A DNA stretch of 64,000 nucleotides from Acetobacter conturbans (GTDB lineage Bacteria; Pseudomonadota; Alphaproteobacteria; Acetobacterales; Acetobacteraceae). The DNA is taken from assembly GCF_011516755.1 (NCBI RefSeq), contig NZ_WOSY01000006.1, positions 1 to 64,000 of the forward strand, in the 5' to 3' direction. Position 1 is the first letter of the stretch. The number at the start of each line of letters is the position of its first letter. Below, in pieces: positions 18,633-28,355 of the stretch. A program made the position numbers and the translations under genes. The notes beneath the pieces were generated by a model. That model was not told where the DNA came from and did not search any database. It saw only the letters and a list, made by a program, of their open reading frames with translations.

Positions 18633-18842
18633 TCAGCTCAGAACTTCGAAGCCCGCAGCCTCGAGGGACGGGGTGAAGCTGGAAGGACTTGTCTCTGATG
18701 GGTCATAGTCCACCTTGACGGCCCCTTTTTCCAGTGAAGGAGTCGCTTCCTTCACGCCCGGAATGCCTTCAAGCGCGCGCTTTACCGCAGTCACGCATCC
18801 GTCACAGGTCATTCCCTGGACGATAAGCGTCGTGGTCGTCAT
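18633..18842 (-). CDS. copZ: Copper chaperone (HMA domain)
   Basis: A 69-residue heavy-metal-associated domain protein with the metal site MTCDGC at residues 11-16 and the ferredoxin-like pattern (TLIVQGM, AVKRALEGIPGVKEA, AAGFEVLS). It should carry Cu(I) to the ATPase encoded just upstream in the same direction, 81 bases away. Copper is inferred from the CPC-type partner; other soft metals are possible. Confidence 0.9.
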   Translation of the reverse strand: MTTTTLIVQGMTCDGCVTAVKRALEGIPGVKEATPSLEKGAVKVDYDPSETSPSSFTPSLEAAGFEVLS

Positions 18843-18923
18843 GATGCCTTACTCCCTGATGAGCTCCGTTTTGCGTTACCGCTCATCACGACCATCCTCT
18901 GCTCAATCGCTATTGTCCACCCT

Positions 18924-21290
18924 TCACTCCGTTTCTTTGTCGGGGAGAGGTTTCCATCGATTGAGCATCAGCGCGCTGGCGACAACCGAGACTGAACTCA
19001 TCGCCATGGCTGCTCCGGACACCATCGGCGGCAGTACACCAAACGCCGCCAGCGGCACGCCCAGCACGTTATAGATGCAGGCAAAGAAGAGATTCTGATG
19101 GATCTTGCGCGACGTCGCCCGTGATAACCGGATGGCATCCGCCAGCGCCAGAAGCTGCGACCGCATCAGCACTACATCGGCGGTTTCGAGTGCGACATCG
19201 GTGCCGCCTCCCATGGCAATCCCCACATCCGCCGTCGCCAGCGCAGGGGCATCATTGATCCCATCACCCACCATGCCGACAAGCGCCCCTTGCGCAGCAG
19301 ACTGCCGGGCCTTTTTCACTTCTGCCGCCTTGTCGCCGGGCAGGACACCCGCAATCACCTCGTCAATCCCGACCGACGCCGCAACCCGTTTCGCGGCGGC
19401 TTCCGTATCCCCCGTCACCATAATGGGGCGTATGCCGTAGCTCCTGAGCAGCGTGATGCAGCGTGCCGCATCCGGACGAAGGGTATCGGCGACAGCAATC
19501 CATCCCAGAAGCAGGCTGTTCTTCTCCACACCGATGAGCGTTTGTCCCGAAAGGGCGGCCTGAGCCGCTGCGCCTGTGGGTTCCTCGCCAAGAAAACGGG
19601 CTGAACCGAGGCGCACAGGAACGCCATCGCACAAGCCTGCCAGCCCATGACCTGCGCTGGTCGTATTCTCCGTGATCGCGACGGGCTGCACATTTCGAGC
19701 CACGGCGGCATCGCGCACGGCTCCGGCAAGCGGATGTGAGGAGTCACTTTCCAGTCCGGCCGCCACGGCGAGCAGATGCGTGTCCGTTTCGCCCGAGGCG
19801 GGGAACAGTCCCGTTACCTGCGGTTTTCCTTCAGTCAGCGTGCCGGTCTTGTCCATGAGCAGGACCCGTATACGCCCCATCTGCTCCAGCGCCTCGGCCG
19901 AACGGAACAGCAGTCCGGCCGCCGCACCGCGCCCGGCCCCGACCATGATCGCCGTCGGGGTAGCAAGACCGAGCGCGCAGGGGCAGGCGACCACAAGGAC
20001 CGCGACAGCGTTGATCAGACCCCGCGCGAACGATCCCGTGGCGAGCCAGCCGCCTCCCAATGTCAGCACCGCGATGACCAGGATAATCGGGACGAAAATG
20101 CTGGAAACCCTGTCGACAAGCCGTTCTATCGGCGCTTTGGAGCCCTCGGCTTCGCTCACCATGCGGGTGATCCGGGCCAGCGCCGTGTCGGAACCAACCG
20201 CCGTGGCTTTCACACGCAACACGCCTGCCCCGTTAATGGTTCCCCCTTTCACCGCGTCGCCGGGACCACGCGAGGCGGGCATGCTCTCGCCGGTCAGCAT
20301 GGCCTCGTCGAGACTCGATTCTCCGTTCAGAATCTGACCGTCCGTCGGCACGGCTTCACCGGCTCGGACGATGAAGATGTCTCCAGTCGCCAGCGAAGCC
20401 GCCGGTCGATCCTCGACGCCGTGCGTCGTCTCGATATGGGCGGTCGCAGGCTGAAGCCTGATGAGCCGTTCTACACCAGCCGCCGCCCGATCCTTTGCGC
20501 TGCTCTCCATCAGCCGTCCGGCCGTGACCAGCGTCAGGACTGTGGCGCCGGATTCGAACCACACCTGTTCCGGCAGATGAAACACCGTGACAATCACGCT
20601 GGCGAGCCATGCGACCGTCGTGCCCAGCGCGACGAGCACGTCCATGTTCGCGCCCCCACCGCGCACGGCGGCCCACGCACTGCGATAGAATTTCGCTCCA
20701 AGACCGAACTGCACCAGCGTCGCCAGCACCAGTTGTACCCCTCGCGGCAGCATCACATGAGCGCCGGGAACCATATCCAGCAGAAGAGGAAGAGTGAGGA
20801 GCACACCAGCGACAAACTCGATCTTCAGACGAAGTCTTTCCCGCCTGCGCCTGTCGTGGCGCTGATCTTCATCCGTGCCTGCCACGGTGGCCGTGTAGCC
20901 TGCGCGCGACACAGCTCCGATCAGATCGTTCGCCGAGGAAAGGCCGGGAATAAAATCGATTTCAGCCCTGTTGGTGGCGAGACTCACGCTGGCGGAAACG
21001 CCTTCAATCCGGTCGAGAACCCGGGTGATCCGTGCCGAGCAGGACGCACAGGTCATGCCGTCGATGGCCAGTGTGATGTGTTCATGCGGGACACTGAAAC
21101 CGGCTTTCTCCACAGCGCCTTCGAGGTCTGAAAGCGAAGTCTGTTCCGTGCCCAGATCTATGGCAGCCTTTCGTGTGGCGAAACTGACCTGCGCTTTCAC
21201 GCCGGGAAGACGATTCAGCACTTTTTCCAGTCGTGTCGCACAGGCCGCACAGGTCATTCCCTCAACGGGCAGAGACAATGTCGTTGTCAT
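18924..21290 (-). CDS. copA: Copper-translocating P-type ATPase
   Basis: A PIB-1 ATPase of 788 residues that pumps Cu(I) out of the cytoplasm. Two N-terminal HMA domains carry MTCAAC (Cys14, Cys17) and MTCASC (Cys81, Cys84). Transmembrane helices follow from about residue 158. The ion site is CPC at 436-438 in VACPCALGLATPTA, the phosphorylated Asp480 is in DKTGTLT, and GDGINDAPAL marks the hinge. The C-terminal pair of helices has the expected MxSS (MAMSSVSVV). It forms a two-gene unit with copZ. The 245 bases upstream presumably hold a metal-responsive promoter, but I could not find a clear CueR box. Confidence 0.96.
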   Translation of the reverse strand: MTTTLSLPVEGMTCAACATRLEKVLNRLPGVKAQVSFATRKAAIDLGTEQTSLSDLEGAVEKAGFSVPHEHITLAIDGMTCASCSARITRVLDRIEGVSASVSLATNRAEIDFIPGLSSANDLIGAVSRAGYTATVAGTDEDQRHDRRRRERLRLKIEFVAGVLLTLPLLLDMVPGAHVMLPRGVQLVLATLVQFGLGAKFYRSAWAAVRGGGANMDVLVALGTTVAWLASVIVTVFHLPEQVWFESGATVLTLVTAGRLMESSAKDRAAAGVERLIRLQPATAHIETTHGVEDRPAASLATGDIFIVRAGEAVPTDGQILNGESSLDEAMLTGESMPASRGPGDAVKGGTINGAGVLRVKATAVGSDTALARITRMVSEAEGSKAPIERLVDRVSSIFVPIILVIAVLTLGGGWLATGSFARGLINAVAVLVVACPCALGLATPTAIMVGAGRGAAAGLLFRSAEALEQMGRIRVLLMDKTGTLTEGKPQVTGLFPASGETDTHLLAVAAGLESDSSHPLAGAVRDAAVARNVQPVAITENTTSAGHGLAGLCDGVPVRLGSARFLGEEPTGAAAQAALSGQTLIGVEKNSLLLGWIAVADTLRPDAARCITLLRSYGIRPIMVTGDTEAAAKRVAASVGIDEVIAGVLPGDKAAEVKKARQSAAQGALVGMVGDGINDAPALATADVGIAMGGGTDVALETADVVLMRSQLLALADAIRLSRATSRKIHQNLFFACIYNVLGVPLAAFGVLPPMVSGAAMAMSSVSVVASALMLNRWKPLPDKETE

Positions 21291-21535
21291 GGGTGAAGTT
21301 CCTGCGAGCCTGCTTTTTGGTTCGGAAAAGGTGATTTTTCGTGTTGAGAGACATTCTCATCATCCCGTGGGGATCATATGCCTGATGGCGGGGAAAGTCC
21401 TTTTCTTTCCCTCGAGCCCTGAAGGGCATTCGTAAACACTATTTTAAGCCGAGTAGATGATCCTGCGGCACATCGGGACAGGGATGACTGTGTTTATCGG
21501 GATGAGATCTGGGCTGTCGTTGCCACGGAAACAAG

Positions 21536-22138
21536 ATGAACAGCACATCTGACCCTTCAGGAGACGTGAATGTCTCCTTCCGTTGCGCCAGTCTCTGCGC
21601 TCCTGTGCAGGGGGCTGAGCAGTTTCCGGAACGCCGCTTTCTGTCTGACGAGCGCGGCGTGGTCATCGTCGAATTTGCGCTCCTCATACTGCCTCTGACA
21701 GCCATGATTCTGGCCTCTCTTATCATGAGCATCGTATATTTCACCCAAAGTGCTCTGGATGCCGTTTCCGACCAGATGTCCCGCGAGATCCTTACGGGAC
21801 AGGCGCCTGCCGCCGGAGATGCCGGAGAGTTCAAAAGCACTGCCTGTTCGCTGCTGCCTTCCTACATGTCGTGTTCCAATCTGCTGATCAACGTTCAGTC
21901 AGTCAGCAGTCTGGCAGACGCAAATATTGCGACGCCTCAGATCACCGTAGGCGCAAGCGGGGAGGTTTCGGCCTCGACAAACTATGATCCGGGAACGGCG
22001 GAAAGCGTTGTCGTGATGCAACTGATGTATGCTCTTCCTGTCCTGAGATCGGTCGGCGGCTTTACCGCCGCCACGCTCACCAACGGCTCGCGCCTCATCG
22101 TCTCCACGTCTGTGATCAAGGTGGAGCCCTCTTCATGA
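21536..22138 (+). CDS. TadE-like pilus assembly protein, copy 1
   Basis: A 200-residue TadE/TadG-type pseudopilin-like membrane protein. The hallmark is an ERGVVIVEFALLILPLTAM segment near residues 40-58, where the glutamate sits at the start of a single transmembrane helix. The remainder is a Ser/Ala/Thr-rich extracytoplasmic domain with two cysteines. It overlaps the next gene by four bases (ATGA), so the pair is co-translated. No other tad gene lies nearby; these minor subunits would need a Tad secretion apparatus encoded elsewhere. Confidence 0.82.
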   Translation: MNSTSDPSGDVNVSFRCASLCAPVQGAEQFPERRFLSDERGVVIVEFALLILPLTAMILASLIMSIVYFTQSALDAVSDQMSREILTGQAPAAGDAGEFKSTACSLLPSYMSCSNLLINVQSVSSLADANIATPQITVGASGEVSASTNYDPGTAESVVVMQLMYALPVLRSVGGFTAATLTNGSRLIVSTSVIKVEPSS

Positions 22139-22731
22139 AGCGCTCTGTATTCAGGAAGCGGTGGGCGCATTTCCGGGCTTGCCGGGACGGTGTCGCCGCA
22201 ATCGAGTTTGCTCTCCTGACGCCGATCCTGATCGTCATGATCATCGGCGGAGCCACGGTGGAGGAGGCGATCGTCGTATCGCGCAAGGTGACGGCGGCTG
22301 CTCACACACTTGCAAACGTCACCACGCAGTACACTTCGGTTTCCACCGACGATCTCTCGCTGGTGCTCTCTGCATCCACTCTTGTGCTTGAGCCTTATCC
22401 CTCGACACCCGCAAAGCTCATTGTTTCGGAATTGTCAGTCACATCGGATGGGACAGGCACCGTCGTCTGGAGCAACGCCGTGAACACCACGGCGCGCGCC
22501 GTCGGGTCGACGATCTCCGTTCCGGCGACGGCTGTGTCCAGTTCGAGTTCGGATTCCTCGTCAAGCTCGTCAACAACATCGACCACGACCTACCTGATCT
22601 ACGGCGAAGTCACCTATGACTACACGCCGCGTATGGCGAACGCATATATTTCAGGTATCCAGTTTTCCGAAAGTCTCTTCATGGTCCCGCGAAGATCGGA
22701 TTCCATTCCGCTCACCACGTCATCAACCTGA
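22135..22731 (+). CDS. TadE-like pilus assembly protein, copy 2
   Basis: A 198-residue partner of the preceding gene, with its own TadE signature CRDGVAAIEFALLTPILIVM at residues about 17-36 followed by the rest of the transmembrane helix. The extracytoplasmic part ends in a Ser/Thr low-complexity run (residues about 134-153, SSSSSDSS-type) and then a beta-rich tail. The serine run may be a linker or a glycosylation site. The gene is convergent with the OPT transporter, with 12 bases between. Confidence 0.82.
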   Translation: MKRSVFRKRWAHFRACRDGVAAIEFALLTPILIVMIIGGATVEEAIVVSRKVTAAAHTLANVTTQYTSVSTDDLSLVLSASTLVLEPYPSTPAKLIVSELSVTSDGTGTVVWSNAVNTTARAVGSTISVPATAVSSSSSDSSSSSSTTSTTTYLIYGEVTYDYTPRMANAYISGIQFSESLFMVPRRSDSIPLTTSST

Positions 22732-22743
22732 GGCACCGGGCAC

Positions 22744-24675
22744 TCAGTCTTTCGACAGCCTGCGGAAGAACCACAGACACACACAGACAAAGGCGATCAC
22801 GCCTGCGATCATGTCCCACGGGGCAAGCCATGTCCCGCCAATGGCGAAGGCTGTGTCGCTGCCCGTCAGAGCTGAAAGGGCCGCAAGACCAACGCCTGTC
22901 AGGCTTTCGCCGACGATGAGCCCGGAGGCGACCATGGTGCCTTCTTCCGTCTGATTGTCGCGATGTTTTCTGGACTTATTCACGATCCAGCCCAGTGCCG
23001 CACCCATGGCAATGGTGGTGGAAACGGAAGGGGGAAGATAAATGCCGATCCCGACGGCCAGAGGGGGAAGGGACAAACCCTCTCGGGAAAGAAGTTTGTT
23101 CAGAATGATCAGTGCCGCACCAACACCAACGCCAATTGAGAGCATGGTCCAGTCAAGACTTTGGGTGAAAATGCCCGAGGCAATCATGGCGATAATGGCT
23201 GGCTGCGGGGCAGAGAGCGCATGCGTTGGGTCCATTCCCGCGCGTGGCAATGCTCCTGCAAAGCCATAAGCCTGATAAAGAAGATTGAGGACAGGGGGCA
23301 CAACCAGCGCTCCGACGCCACAGCCGAGGAGGAGCACGGCCTCCTGTCGCCAGGGGGACGCCCCCACGAGTTGGCCGGTTTTCAGATCCTGAAGATTGTC
23401 ATTGGAGATCGCCGCCGCGGCAACAATGGCGGACAGAATGATGATTGCGAACGCGATGGCGAGGTGATGGTTGTCCGCTGCCAGAGCCGCCGGAAGAAGC
23501 CCAAAATTTTCCATAAGCAGCAGAAGCGAACATACCAGAACCGTTGCGATCAGCACGATGCCTGAAATGGGCGAGGACGATGAGCCCACCAGCCCCGCCA
23601 TGTAACCGCATGTCGCGGCCGTCAGAAAACCGAAAATGGCGACGAAAAAGGTGCCGAAAAGGGCGGCCACGAAAACAGAGGACGTGAAGGGCAGAAGAAA
23701 AACGGCGAGCAGGACAAACAACCCCGCCAGCAAACAGCCGCCTGTTATCGCGATGGTGCGTGGCGACAGGTCCCGCTCGGTCAGACTGGCCGCCGGAGAG
23801 CTTGCTAGGGCGTTTTTCACCCCCCGCAACACAGGGCCAGCCAGTTCACCAAGCGTCCACAGAGAGGCGAGCCCAATGGCTCCGGCGCCAATGAAACGCA
23901 CCTTGTGCATCCAGACGGAGGTCGCGAAGGAGGCTGCGTCCAGATTATCGGAATTGGGAAGCACGGCGGTCAGCCAGGGAACGGCGATGAGCCAGGACAG
24001 CACATATCCGAACAGCATCGCCATGCCGCCCGCGATGCCGACAAGATAACCGGCACCCAGCAGGGCGAGGGAAAACCCGGTCGAAAGCTTCACGACACTG
24101 GAGCCAAGCGTAAAAGTCGCTGATGCGCCGTCCGACAACAGGCGTAGCCCGGATGCCAAAGAAAACGCCGCCGACACAACCGCGCCGCTGATGAGAGCGG
24201 CGAGCCCTCGCCTGGAAGTCTCACTGTCTCCGGCTTCATGTCCCACACGCAGGATTTCCGCCGCGGCCACACCTTCCGGATAAGGCAGGTCGCTATCGGT
24301 GACGAGGGCTCGACGCAGGGGAATGGTGAACAGCACGCCTGCCATTCCTCCTGCCGCCGTCAGACCAGCCGTTTCCAGAAACGGAAAGCGGCTCCAGTGA
24401 CCGATCAGAATCAGGGCCGGAAAAACAGCGAACACCGTTGAAATGGTCCCGGCGGCCGAGGCCTGACTCTGGACCATGTTGTTTTCAAGGATCGATGCGC
24501 CCCCGAGTGCCCTCAGCACCGCCATGGAGATCACGGCGGCCGGGATGGAGGAGGCAAAGGTAAGACCGATTTTAAGGCCGAGGTAAGTGTTGGAGGCTGT
24601 AAACACAACAGTGATAAGGGCACCGAGAATGAGCCCTCGCACAGTGAGCTCCCGCGACATTTCAGGGTGCTGCAT
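22744..24675 (-). CDS. OPT family oligopeptide/metal-chelate transporter
   Basis: A 643-residue, very hydrophobic inner-membrane carrier of the OPT superfamily. The N-terminus ELTVRGLILGALITVVFTAS, then NTYLGLKIGLTFASSIPAAV, is the characteristic first repeat, and NNMVQSQASAAGTISTVFAV is the conserved second motif. I estimate about 14-16 membrane segments. Bacterial members carry peptides or metal-chelates with proton symport; the substrate is not known here. It is monocistronic and divergent from the mechanosensitive channel gene. Confidence 0.9.
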   Translation of the reverse strand: MQHPEMSRELTVRGLILGALITVVFTASNTYLGLKIGLTFASSIPAAVISMAVLRALGGASILENNMVQSQASAAGTISTVFAVFPALILIGHWSRFPFLETAGLTAAGGMAGVLFTIPLRRALVTDSDLPYPEGVAAAEILRVGHEAGDSETSRRGLAALISGAVVSAAFSLASGLRLLSDGASATFTLGSSVVKLSTGFSLALLGAGYLVGIAGGMAMLFGYVLSWLIAVPWLTAVLPNSDNLDAASFATSVWMHKVRFIGAGAIGLASLWTLGELAGPVLRGVKNALASSPAASLTERDLSPRTIAITGGCLLAGLFVLLAVFLLPFTSSVFVAALFGTFFVAIFGFLTAATCGYMAGLVGSSSSPISGIVLIATVLVCSLLLLMENFGLLPAALAADNHHLAIAFAIIILSAIVAAAAISNDNLQDLKTGQLVGASPWRQEAVLLLGCGVGALVVPPVLNLLYQAYGFAGALPRAGMDPTHALSAPQPAIIAMIASGIFTQSLDWTMLSIGVGVGAALIILNKLLSREGLSLPPLAVGIGIYLPPSVSTTIAMGAALGWIVNKSRKHRDNQTEEGTMVASGLIVGESLTGVGLAALSALTGSDTAFAIGGTWLAPWDMIAGVIAFVCVCLWFFRRLSKD

Positions 24676-24917
24676 CAGGCCTCCCAGCCGGATAGAAAAA
24701 GAAACACATGGCCCGATCAGGCGCTTGTCGTCGCATCGTGATTTGGGTGTGGTGCGGACGACCTCATCATGCCGTAAAGACCATCATCTGGAAACGGCAT
24801 CCACACCATGAAAGAACGCAAGCGCGGTTCGTGAGTTAAATAATGGAAGGCGTTCACGATTAGGGCCGATAGTCCGGTTCTGTAAGACGTCACCGGAAAA
24901 TTTGAGCAGGATTGTAT

Positions 24918-27344
24918 ATGGTCGGGTTGCGCAGGCGCAGGGTGCTGAAATCTTCCAGCATCAGGAATAATATTCTCGGATTGATGGCCGTCTGTCTTAT
25001 GGCGGTCTCCCTTTTTTCTTCTATGACGGTGCACGCACAGGCCGCCGAGGATCATGACTCCCTGATCGCTGTTCCAGCAGCAATCGTGCCGGACAAGGCG
25101 CTGGATGCGCTCGAAACATCCATCCGTACCGTTTTTCAGGCGCGTGTAGACGAGAAAGCCGCCGCCAACGGAAGCTCTCTTCTCGTGAATGACCTCGTGC
25201 AGCAGGCGTCCACGGATGAGACAACCGCACAGGGCATGGTCTCCAAGCTGGAACCCTATGAGAAAATCTACAAAAGCCTGCTCGATGTGCTGGGGACAGC
25301 TCCCGGGAAAGGGGAGCCTCCCGAGCCTGTTTCCATCACCCAGCAGCGCACCCGGCTGCTACAGGCTCAGCATGACCTGAGCACACGCCTCGTCCGGGCG
25401 CGCCTCTATATGCTGGAAGCTCACCAGATCGCAGCCGCCCTGAGCCAGAAAACCAATGCCGCCCAGCAGGCGCTTCTGTTGCAGCGCTTCCCGTCGCCAC
25501 TGAGCCCTGGTTTCTGGAAACTGATCAGCGGTGAGTTTCCCGCGACACGCCATCAGGTCGAGGAAGTCGTAAACGATGCCGGCCAAGGGATCGGGCAGGC
25601 CATGAAGGGATGGGGACCGGCGATCCTGTTCGGCTGCGTTGCGGCCGGATGCTGTTTCGCTGCGGCTCCATTTTTTCTTTTGCGACAGACCCGACGTGCC
25701 GCTGCCCGCCTGCTTCCCGTGGGACGGGTGCGCCAGATCACTGCAATCGCCCTGTTCTCAGGCTTGTGCTCCCTGTGCGCCGGTCTCTTCGTCTGGATGG
25801 TATGGCTGGGACTCACAGGAAGCACGGATATCGATGGCACTTCGCTGATGAGGCTGGCCGGTGCAGTCGGAGGCCAGATTCCTCTTGTCGGTTTTGTGCT
25901 GGGAGCGGGGGCGACCATCCTTTCTCCCCGTAATCAGGACTGGCGTCTTGCGCCAATCAGCGATGCCGCTGCCCGCGCGCTTCAGTCTTTTTCCATCTGG
26001 TTCTCACTGCTTCTCATCCTGCGAGGCATCCTGCGTTACGTCGATACGGAAGCGGGCATCGGCCCCAATACCATCCAGTTGGCGGACGTTGTGTTCATTC
26101 TCGCTGCTGCACCACTCCTTTTCTGTGCCCCGATGCAACTTCTCCGATACCCGCTCCCGCAGACGGATCAGAGCGTTACCTTGCAAAGCATGATCGGCCG
26201 TGCTGTGCGCGTCATGGCGCTCTTTGTCTCTCTGTTCTCCGTGGCCGCCATGCTGATCGGCTATATTCCGCTTGGTTATACGACGCTGTCATGGGTCTGC
26301 TCGATGGTAGTCACATTACTGGCCCTCACCCTTATTTTCCTGCTGGCGAATGATCTCGGTCGCACGGAATTTCTGAGTAGTGGTCGCATTGGGCGGCACC
26401 TTGTCTCTCTCGGGTTATCGGCCCGTGTCGTCGATCAGGGCATAACGGTCTTTACCGGCCTGTTCAGTGTGTTCCTGCTGTTCGTGGCCGTTGCCGTCGC
26501 CCAATCGGGGGGAGACTTCGATTTCGGGGTCATCTTCGATAATCTCGGTAAGGTGGTCTTCGGTCAGAAGATCGGAGGCGTGACCCTGTCCTTCGATGTG
26601 CTGCTGAAATGTATCGCGGTGCCCGTTCTGGGCCACTACCTGATCAAACTTGTGCAGTACTGGCTACAGAAGTGCCTGTTCCCGACAACCGCGCTGGATC
26701 TGGGCGCACAGACCTCCATCATTGCCATTTTCACCTATGCTGCATGGATCGGCGTGATTCTTACCGTCATGGGGACCATCGGCGTGACGGTCAGCAGCAT
26801 GACATGGGTTGTCAGTGCCCTGTCGGTCGGGATCGGTTTTGGTCTCCAGTCAATTGTGCAGAATTTTGTCTCAGGCATCATTCTGCTCGCCGAACGTCCT
26901 GTGACCATCGGTGACATGGTGGAAATCGGCGGAAAAACCGGTGACATCAGGCGTATAAGCGTGCGTTCAACCGACATCGCCCTGTCGGATGGCTCCACCC
27001 TTATCGTGCCGAATTCCCAGTTCATCACATCGGCTGTGCGGAACGCCACGTTCGGCCGCCCTTCCGGAGCGATGGCGTTCACGGTGGGCCTCCCACTCGG
27101 CACCGATCTGTCGAAGGCGATTTCCGTCATGGCTTCCGCACTGCAAGGCGTAGGGGAGCTTCTGACCGAGCCAGCACCTTCCGTTTCCATCGCGGATATT
27201 CAGGCTGACACAGTCACGCTGAAAATCTCCGGGAAAACTTCTTCACCGCGCAGTGTGGACCGTATCGCGAATGATGCGCGACTGGCAGTCTGGGACGCAC
27301 TCAAGAAAAACGGGATAGTCGCCAGCATGGAAAGCAGCAGCTAA
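24918..27344 (+). CDS. DUF3772 / MscS-type mechanosensitive channel
   Basis: A large MscS-family channel of 808 residues that would open under membrane tension to release solutes. It begins with a signal peptide (hydrophobic LGLMAVCLMAVSLFSSMTV then HAQA). A periplasmic, helical DUF3772 domain covers about residues 50-190. Many membrane helices follow. The MscS core lies at about 600-700: VGIGFGLQSIVQNFVSGIIL as the pore helix, then LLAERPVTIGDMVEIGG and the beta domain LSDGSTLIVPNSQFI. The ATG at 24918 has an AGGA ribosome site; a TTG two codons earlier is possible. Confidence 0.92.
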   Translation: MVGLRRRRVLKSSSIRNNILGLMAVCLMAVSLFSSMTVHAQAAEDHDSLIAVPAAIVPDKALDALETSIRTVFQARVDEKAAANGSSLLVNDLVQQASTDETTAQGMVSKLEPYEKIYKSLLDVLGTAPGKGEPPEPVSITQQRTRLLQAQHDLSTRLVRARLYMLEAHQIAAALSQKTNAAQQALLLQRFPSPLSPGFWKLISGEFPATRHQVEEVVNDAGQGIGQAMKGWGPAILFGCVAAGCCFAAAPFFLLRQTRRAAARLLPVGRVRQITAIALFSGLCSLCAGLFVWMVWLGLTGSTDIDGTSLMRLAGAVGGQIPLVGFVLGAGATILSPRNQDWRLAPISDAAARALQSFSIWFSLLLILRGILRYVDTEAGIGPNTIQLADVVFILAAAPLLFCAPMQLLRYPLPQTDQSVTLQSMIGRAVRVMALFVSLFSVAAMLIGYIPLGYTTLSWVCSMVVTLLALTLIFLLANDLGRTEFLSSGRIGRHLVSLGLSARVVDQGITVFTGLFSVFLLFVAVAVAQSGGDFDFGVIFDNLGKVVFGQKIGGVTLSFDVLLKCIAVPVLGHYLIKLVQYWLQKCLFPTTALDLGAQTSIIAIFTYAAWIGVILTVMGTIGVTVSSMTWVVSALSVGIGFGLQSIVQNFVSGIILLAERPVTIGDMVEIGGKTGDIRRISVRSTDIALSDGSTLIVPNSQFITSAVRNATFGRPSGAMAFTVGLPLGTDLSKAISVMASALQGVGELLTEPAPSVSIADIQADTVTLKISGKTSSPRSVDRIANDARLAVWDALKKNGIVASMESSS

Positions 27345-27391
27345 GGTGCCCTCCGGACGACCCTTCCGGGTCAGTCTTACAGGGACGCGAT

Positions 27392-28222
27392 ATGACTAAT
27401 ACGGCTGAATTCAACGATAACATTCGCGGCACTGCGCGGTCGCCCCGCGCAGTCATCACGGGTGGTTCCGGGGGAATCGGGTGTGTTATCGTCAGACAGC
27501 TTCTTGATACTGGTTACGAAGTACTGACACTTACGCGCAAACCGCCAGAAGTGACGCATGAACGGGTAAGACATATTGCGTGTGATCTGTCGAACGCGGC
27601 ACAGATCACGGCTGTCGGAAAAGCGATTGTGGCGGAAGGTATTCCGGTCGATGTGCTGATTCATTGCGCTGGCGTTATCTTCCCCCGGTCCGTGGCGACT
27701 ATGGAAGAAAACGACATCCAGCAGCAGGTGGACATCAATTTCACTGCTCCTGTCCTCCTGACCTCGTCACTGTTTTCCATTGTGAGGGACGGTGGGCATA
27801 TCGTTTTTCTCAATTCTCTCGCCGCCATTTTTCCACTGCCTGAGAGTTCGGTTTATGCGGCCACCAAGGCCGCTCTCCGCAGCTTCGCCCTGTCCCTGAC
27901 AATCGAGGCAAAACCACGTAGAATCGCTGTTTCCTCGATTTTTCCGGGAGCGGTCGATACGGCCATGCTGCGGGAGGAAATGAGCCATGGTGGGTCCGTG
28001 CTCAATTTCGTCAATCCACCGGTCTCCCCCGAGAGCGTGGCGGCAGTCGTCATGAAAGCGATCCAGAGAAACGGCGGCGAGTATTTCCGGCCTGAACTGG
28101 ATGGCGTGTTCGGACGTCTTTGCATGTTCTGGCCAGCGCTTCTGCGGTGTGTGCTCCCCATTTTCACATGGGTAGGGCGTCGCGGTGCCGGAAAGTATCG
28201 GGGGCGCGCGGGCGTGGGTTGA
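27392..28222 (+). CDS. Short-chain dehydrogenase/reductase
   Basis: A classical SDR of 276 residues. The cofactor motif is TGGSGGIG at residues 23-30, the catalytic Ser142 is in FLNSLAA, and Tyr155 and Lys159 form the YxxxK motif (VYAATKAAL). The conserved IFPGAVDT follows. An Arg/Lys pair (TRK) after the second strand suggests NADP(H). A hydrophobic C-terminal stretch (LCMFWPALLRCVLPIFTWV) may tie it to the membrane, as in lipid-modifying SDRs. The substrate is unknown. It follows the channel gene by 47 bases. Confidence 0.88.
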   Translation: MTNTAEFNDNIRGTARSPRAVITGGSGGIGCVIVRQLLDTGYEVLTLTRKPPEVTHERVRHIACDLSNAAQITAVGKAIVAEGIPVDVLIHCAGVIFPRSVATMEENDIQQQVDINFTAPVLLTSSLFSIVRDGGHIVFLNSLAAIFPLPESSVYAATKAALRSFALSLTIEAKPRRIAVSSIFPGAVDTAMLREEMSHGGSVLNFVNPPVSPESVAAVVMKAIQRNGGEYFRPELDGVFGRLCMFWPALLRCVLPIFTWVGRRGAGKYRGRAGVG

Positions 28223-28355
28223 AGAGCGCGCCGCTTATCGCTTTTCACGTGAACAATGTTTCATAACACGGCCTGCGTCACGCCGCAGACGTGACAGATG
28301 GCCGTGCAGTCTGCATGATCCGGGCAATTCGACGCTATGGGATTGCAACTGCACA

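Noticed and set aside
22530-22590. Serine-codon run in the second TadE as a tandem repeat
   Set aside because: The codons are mixed (TCC, AGT, TCG, TCA, AGC), so it is low-complexity coding rather than a true DNA repeat.
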